Shown here piece by piece: positions 55,969 to 63,853 of a stretch of 64,000 bases of DNA. The notes under the pieces were generated by a model. The model did not search any database, was not told the DNA's origin, and worked only from the letters and a program-made list of their open reading frames with translations. The DNA lies in contig NC_060896.1 in NCBI RefSeq assembly GCF_014805685.1, positions 19,497,777 to 19,561,776 of the forward strand. The letters run 5' to 3'. The translations under genes were made by a program, and so were the position numbers. This DNA comes from Silurus meridionalis. Taxonomy: Eukaryota; Chordata; Actinopteri; Siluriformes; Siluridae. Positions within the stretch are counted from its first letter, which is position 1. Each line of letters opens with the position of its first letter.

Positions 55969-58900
55969 TTTTGTGTTAGGGGCATTGTGTTAGGGGTATC
56001 GCCTAGGGTATAGCCTAGTTATGAAATATTGCTTTTTAAAGAGTTATCAGCGCATTAACCGTAAACCAGTTAAATCCAAAAAAAATTTTAATGCGCAACA
56101 AAAAGAACTGCTTGATTGTTTTTCACAACTTTATTTAATAGGTCATGTGAAAATTTCATGAAATTCCAAAACTGGGACTCCAGTCTCAATGAGCCAAATG
56201 ATATGAAACGGTGGTAGATTCCTCTCAATCTTTACTAATTTTGTCTTTATCTTTTTTCCTCCTATGGAAACAGTAGATGAGTCAACTGATATGTTTATCT
56301 GCAATGTTACAATTGTCATTTTGAAATCTCTAATACAAAACCTTCTAAAAGCCCCAGCCATTACCACCTCTCACATTAGTACTAACTCGCCTTGTTTGAA
56401 TTTTCCAGACTGATAAAAGGCACTGTCAAGATAAATTGAGTTAATATCATGTAATGTATATGTATGTTTGTTTTAGCTGATGTTACACAAATAATAGTTT
56501 AGTATATTTCTTAGGAATGCCTCCAAAATTTTGTATCTTGCACTTTTTGGGATCATAAGTGCCACATGAGTTTTTTTTAAATATTACAGTCAAGGTCATC
56601 TTACACTAATAATAATGCTGCTTCTGCATACACTAAAACAGTTTTCATACAGGTTTTCTTGTTATTGTACTGCAGGTACAGTAAGATGTATGTATTCATT
56701 CACAATTAATTGAAGATATATTTAACAATTTTGTGGAATAATAAAAAAATGAAGGTAAACATAAACTTTCAATCAGCAACCTTTCTTTTTATTTACTTTT
56801 CTAGCTCCAGTTCTGTACTCTGTAAAAGTACACATCACGAGCCCAAATATTACTCTAAGAAATATTTTCCCTTTTATTTTGTTATAAATATTAAAAGTTG
56901 CAAGAACTATAATTATTTATGCATTCAACATTCCATCTTTTTTTATATTAATATTTTATTTAATTTTATGACCTTATTTATTTATGAATTAAGACATAAG
57001 ATAAAAAAATAGAAAAAGTAATTAAATGATAATTAAATACATTTCCCAAAGTAAAAATATCTTAAAAGGTATAACTACTTTAACACACTTGCCTACATTA
57101 ACAACATAAAAGTAGGCAAGTTTCTTTTATAACTTTTTTTAACTGTAGAAATTGGCTTAAAATTATATTGGGTTAATTGTATTGTTTTATGATAGAAAGT
57201 TATATACTGAAATGGTTGGTAGCAGTAAATGTCCAAATTGTCAGAAAATGGGGTTTAAAAACAGTGTGCAATGAGTGTGTGTGTGTGTCTCTGAGGAAAA
57301 CGTTGGATTATTGTTTAATAACTGCCTTTTATATTTTATTGTAGAATAAGACACAGCCAGTCACAATCTCCATGTCAAATTCCAATCCATAGATTCTGGT
57401 CAATCAAGACACAGTTAGTTTAACTTACCATTAGTGAGGTTCTGCTGTCGATTCTGTAAAGGAAGGACGTACTCCGAATGCATCAGCCCCTGACTTGTTG
57501 CCCTTGAAGGTATCTTCTCAATCTCATTGACAGAGGAGAAAGATGAAGGTGCAGGGATATGGCAGAATTTTCCAGTAAAGTTCAAAGGACAGAGACATCT
57601 ATCTTTCTGAATGCACACACCTCCATTTTTACACAACAAGGGGCACAGAACTAAAGAGAAAGACACAGAGAGAAACTTAGATACATTTCATCGAATCAAA
57701 GTCAGTATGCTGAATGCACTTTTTGGACCTTTTATTAGTTACAGCTACATAAGATACAATCTGGATGTACATCATAGGTCTACAGTTCCATCCTCTTTAC
57801 CAGTATTTTATTTAAAACAATTCGAATGAAGTGTTATGTCTGCACCATAATACACTATTATCTGGAGATTCTTATATCTTCAATTTGTCTGTGAACTGTT
57901 CATTTGTTTTGTGTTTTTAAATATATTTACTCTTAACTAGCTAGAAATCATTAACTAAAAATTTGTTGACATAAAATCAAATTTTATGTGTGTAAAACAT
58001 TGAACAATAAAACTGCCACAAAGCAGCTATGCAGAAATCCAGACACACCCTTGATCCATAATAAGCAGGCCAGAGGACAGAGTGTCTAAGACACTAAGAA
58101 AAACTCTGAGACACCATGAGGAAGGAACCAACCTTGAAAGGGAACAAATCTACTTCTTGTTGGCAATGGGCAGTGGAATTAACAATTATTGCTCTTCCAC
58201 ATTTCATTTCATTTATTTAATTTTATTACAATCATCACAGTTTTTAATATAAGGTTTACAATTCAACATATATGGTAAAAGACTTAAAAAAAAGTTTCCA
58301 ACAGTGAGGTAGACATACTATTGCATATTGCTACAGTAGAATAGAACCAAAATTGTTTATTTGGAACATTTATGAGCGTTGTATCTAAACTATACATACA
58401 AAATATGTATGTACAACAAATATGTGGGATGGAAGAATGACAATTATCTTAGCATACATGTGATTGCTACTCTGTATGGACAAAGGTAGTCGGACACCTG
58501 ACCTTTCCAGCCATATGGGATTTTTCCCAAAACTGTCACCACAAAAATGTAAGCACAATTGAATAGAAAGTCTCGATAGCATTACATTTTCCCTTCATTT
58601 CATGTAGGAGATCCAAACCTGTTCCATACAAAAGCCAGCTCCATACATATATGCTTGAAATGGGTTGAAGTGGAAGATCTCCTGCTATAGAGCTCTCTGG
58701 ATAAATTATGCTGACTGCACACCAGGCCTCCACACCCCACATCAGTACCTGACTTTATTAACACACATGTGGTTGAATAAGCACAAATGTTCATGAACAC
58801 ACTCCAAAATCTAGTGGACCATCTTTCCAGAAGAGTGGGGTCTAAATATAGAATGGGATGTTCAAAAAACACATGCAAATCTTATGTTCAGGTGTCCACA

Positions 58901-59494
58901 AATTTTTGTCCAAATAGTGTATCTTGAATATTGTCCTATTTGTTTAGGATTTCATATTATAATATTTCAGTAAACAAATATAAGATAATTAATCCTATTT
59001 CTGCACATTTATATTCATTGCAAACTGATTTCAAGCTATTTGCACTCTATTCAGACTGAAACTAGTCTTTTTCTATTGACCAACTGTTTCATTTAAAGCA
59101 TTTATTACTAAAAACAAAAAAATATCAAGTTTTTTGTTTTTAGAAATAAATGCTTTAAATAAACTTTTCCACACAAAACTGTGTATTCAACAGTCGAAGA
59201 GACACCCCGTTGTTTCACTTACATATTATATCTATATCTTATTATCGAATTATCACTGAATGTGGTCTTTCATTAACACAGACTGCTTCAAACCAACCTT
59301 GTGAAATACTGAAAATTGCCATATTTGTTAAATTATAAAGATTTTATTTTTAGAAATGCATATGGATGGATAAAAACGCTGTGTTCATGTCATTTTATGC
59401 GTATTCATAAAAACTAATTTAAAAAGATTTTAGTATTGCTTGTCTTTTAGTTATTATGCATTCACTCTTGCATATGTACATCATCAAATATACC

Positions 59495-59556
<62 letters not shown>

Positions 59557-60395
59557 CACACACACACAGACATACATTAGGTAAAATCTTGGACATTTTC
59601 CAAAGTCCACAACTATCCATCAATTTTATGACTGATCTTTTTTTAGACCATACCTGGTTGTCCAAAGGTGTTCGTGTGTGTGCGTTTTCTCCAACACACA
59701 TTTAAAGTTGGCCCAAGACTATTAGAAAAAATAAACTGATGTGTGCCAATGATTGTGTAGAAACCAAAGAGCCCAAGTTTTATCACACAGAATCACCAGA
59801 GGCATTACTTTACTCATGACATCACAATGATCTCATGCAGTTTAAGTAACAAGACCTCATTGTTTGCTGAGTCAGATCAGTCCTGCAATGTGTGCGTGTG
59901 TGTGCGTATGTGTGTGTATTTAATATTTGAAACTGAATTGTTTACTGTTATTTATATATACTGTACACATTTACCACAGAAAGAACAACATGCTGCCTTG
60001 TGCATAAGTAACTGTGAAAGCAGTAATGTGTTGCAAATCCTGTCAGGATGAAAAATGTCAGAACAGTAATAAAATAATAAATAAATAAAAAATCACACAC
60101 TATGGTTTTAGCTCTTAGTGAATGCTTCATTCAGTACATGAGCAGCTTGACATATTTTGTAATAAGCAGCAAGTTTAGGTAATATTCTGACAGCATGTGT
60201 TATTATTTAAGGAGGTTTTTTTTCTTACAGAGATGGAGCTGCAGTTGAGGCATGCCAGCGTTGAAGAAAATGTGCTGTGTTGTAATCATTTAGTTCAGTT
60301 CCACGTATGAGACATGTGAAACATCTTTGAATGTTATGGATTAATGATATTACCCTTACTATCATTTTGATAAGAGAATCTGAAAAGCATTTTGG

Positions 60396-60448
<53 letters not shown>

Positions 60449-60792
60449 AAAAATGGTTGGCTTATGATTTTTGAAATAAAGAAAGTATGTTCAATATTTT
60501 GATATTAAAGATTGTGCACATCTCTTGGCCCTATTAAAATGCTAAGGAGATGTATGATATTGACCATGTGAACTGCTTAGTTCAAAAGGTCAGATTCGTC
60601 CTAATCTCTTCCATTGAGGCATGTAGTTAGATGACTCTAATGTATTTGATTTAAAATGGATCATAAGTTTTTGCATATATTTGTGGAGTCTGTGTTCCAG
60701 CACTACACAAAAAAAAAATAGAAAATACAAATACTAAGACGCTGTAAAAATTTGTTATTGTCTATAATTGACAATTTGTTATTGTCTATAAT

Positions 60793-60871
<79 letters not shown>

Positions 60872-61167
60872 TTATATTTATTGTTTTTTTCTACAACAAT
60901 CTAACACAATAGTAGAAACAAAACACTTATTTTGTATAACTCTTTGAGATGAAAATGCAGCTAAAGACATCCCACACTAATGTGCTTCAATATCTTGGAG
61001 CCTTGTAATGTATAATATTCATATTATACATGTGAATATGTGTGAACAATTGTGGTGTGTAGTTTTTATCTTTTCTTATTGTACTTGCAGCATGTGGTTT
61101 TAATTTAGCTCAAAATACCCCCTCCCATAGTTTTCCCTTCTTCGTTTCAAGTGTTAATGCAGAGTGC

Positions 61168-61207
<40 letters not shown>

Positions 61208-61213
61208 TGCGTG

Positions 61214-61244
<31 letters not shown>

Positions 61245-61335
61245 CTGTGTCTGTGTTAAAGAGAAAGCATATGTGAAAGTTCCCAAAACACATTACATCC
61301 TTTAAAATTTTTGTGTTCTTTTACTCAACTTTTTT

Positions 61336-61377
<42 letters not shown>

Positions 61378-63145
61378 GTGTGTGTGTGATTTTTCTATTT
61401 TAGGATGCATAAACATAGCTAGGAGGAAATGATGTTAGTAAAGACCATATGGACATCTTCTTTCTGCTTTGTTTGTCAAATGTTGACACAATGACACAAA
61501 TGTGTATGTGTGTGTGTGTGGGTGGGTGGGTCTTTATTTGTGTCGGTGTGTGTGTTCGTAAAGGTCAAATCTACAGTGTGAAAAGTTTAAAAGTGATTTG
61601 GTGAGCTTCTTTACTTTGAACATCAAATACCTCTCTGGGTTCGGTAGAAAACACCACCCTGTTTCATAAACAGCACACAATACACTAGCTAAAAATATGT
61701 GCACACCTGACTATCACTCGCTAACGTCTCAGTCCAGAAATTGTCTCCTTTTTGCTGCTTGCCTCTAGGCATCTGGAAAGGCTTTACGCTGTATATTGGA
61801 GCGTGGCTGTGGGAATTTGTGCTCATTCAGTCACAAGAGTATTAGTGAAGTCAGGTAGTGATGTCAGAAGAAAAAGTCTTGTGGTGTTCTGGTTCATCCC
61901 AAAAGTATTCAGAGGGGGTGAGATCATGGCTCTGTGCAAAACATGGCTCTGTACATTTTCATGCTGGAACGTGTTTGCGTCATTTTGCTTTAATAATAGG
62001 AAATCCTACAGCTAAATCCAATACAATCCTATAATATAATATTTTTGTGACAGCAGTTTGGGGTAAAAGCCAGACATATAGGTGCGATGGTCACGTGTCC
62101 ACATACATCTCACCATACAGTGTAGTAACATAAGTTGAGGTTAATGGTCATGAAAGCTGGTCAGATGTAATTTCTTTTGAAATTTACTATCTGGCAAAGC
62201 AGAGACCTTAAAGACATTAAATTATCACAAAAATCTAATCTTGTAATAAAAAGAAAATGATTTATAGTGTCTCTCACTGATCCAAATCTGAGGGCACTAT
62301 TGGGAATTCTTTTTATTTCATCAGATATCCAAGAAGTTAGCTAGGAAACAGCAATATTCCTCATATATGAGTTTACTGAGTGAAACACCTAATTAGCCTA
62401 AATAAGCTGAATTAAAGGCATTATCAGCTGTATATGCTAAATCTATACATCAGTAGTGACTGTATCAAATCTGCTGTGCAGGTTCTTTAAATGTGGCAGT
62501 TCCTGTCTTTGCCATTAAAAGTCGCAAAAGGAAAATATTCACCCCTTTTACACATCATTTATATTTGTCATCATGTCCCAGCATGCACCCTAGGCCTTTG
62601 TTACATTTTGGATAGCTAGAACTGCTAGAGTTTACATTGCACTTTGTTTTTTTTTGTTTTTTTGATGTAGAATCTTTCAAAGCAGCATGATCTAAGACGA
62701 GCATACATGCAAATCTGTTCTGTGTGTCGAGCTGTAATGCTGACATCTGATCCTTACTTTCTGTGACTCCTCTCACTCTGCCTCATTCATTCTGATCCCA
62801 TTTCTGAATCTGGGAATGCTGTGGATGGTCTTAATGGACAATATTGCACTCAATTTAAGTTTCAGTTTCATCACCTGGATACAGAAGGCTTGAACTGGTT
62901 CTATAATAAAAAAGACATTGTTGCTCCTACTCAACATCCTGTTAGCACATTCTGTACTGTCATGATACAGTATAATATATGTAATTATGTAATATAATTA
63001 CATATCATTATGTAAAAATATGTAATAATATAATAAAGTATAGTAAAAAATGTAGAAGAGTTGATTGATAATTTCAAAAAAGTATGCACTTGTTTCCTCA
63101 GGATTTCTTGGTTAATATCAGCCGTGGTTTGTTTCTTTTATATAC

Positions 63146-63197
<52 letters not shown>

Positions 63198-63269
63198 CAT
63201 TTTTTAAAACTAGTAGAGAGTTTACCCCCCTCCCACCTTACGTTCAGCTTCATGCTCTACAAAGCTCAA

Positions 63270-63314
<45 letters not shown>

Positions 63315-63379
63315 CATTTTTTAAAACTAGTAGAGTTCCCCCCCCCCTTACGTTCAGCTTCATGCTCTACAAAGCTCAA

Positions 63380-63430
<51 letters not shown>

Positions 63431-63785
63431 GGTGTCTTGAGTGTCAAACAGCTGGAACCAGACTGCTGTATGTTTATGCTTGTGTGTGTGTGTGTGTATG
63501 TGTGTGTGTGGGTGTGTCCCCCCGTGTGTTTGTTTAGTTTAGTTAACTAATCATTCCCAAATACCTAATAAAGATATCACACACATCTGCATGTGTGTGT
63601 GTATGTGTGTGTGTGTGTGTGTGTGTATGTGTGTGTGTGTGTGTGTTTGTGTGTGTGTATACAAGTCCTTGGCAGAAAACACCTGGAACCAAACTGCTGA
63701 ACTATTAGGATTGTTTAAGTTTTCCGAGATTTGCTCAGTTTTTTGTTCAGTCATACCATAAAAAAGTATGGGAAATAGGTGCATA

Positions 63786-63853
<68 letters not shown>

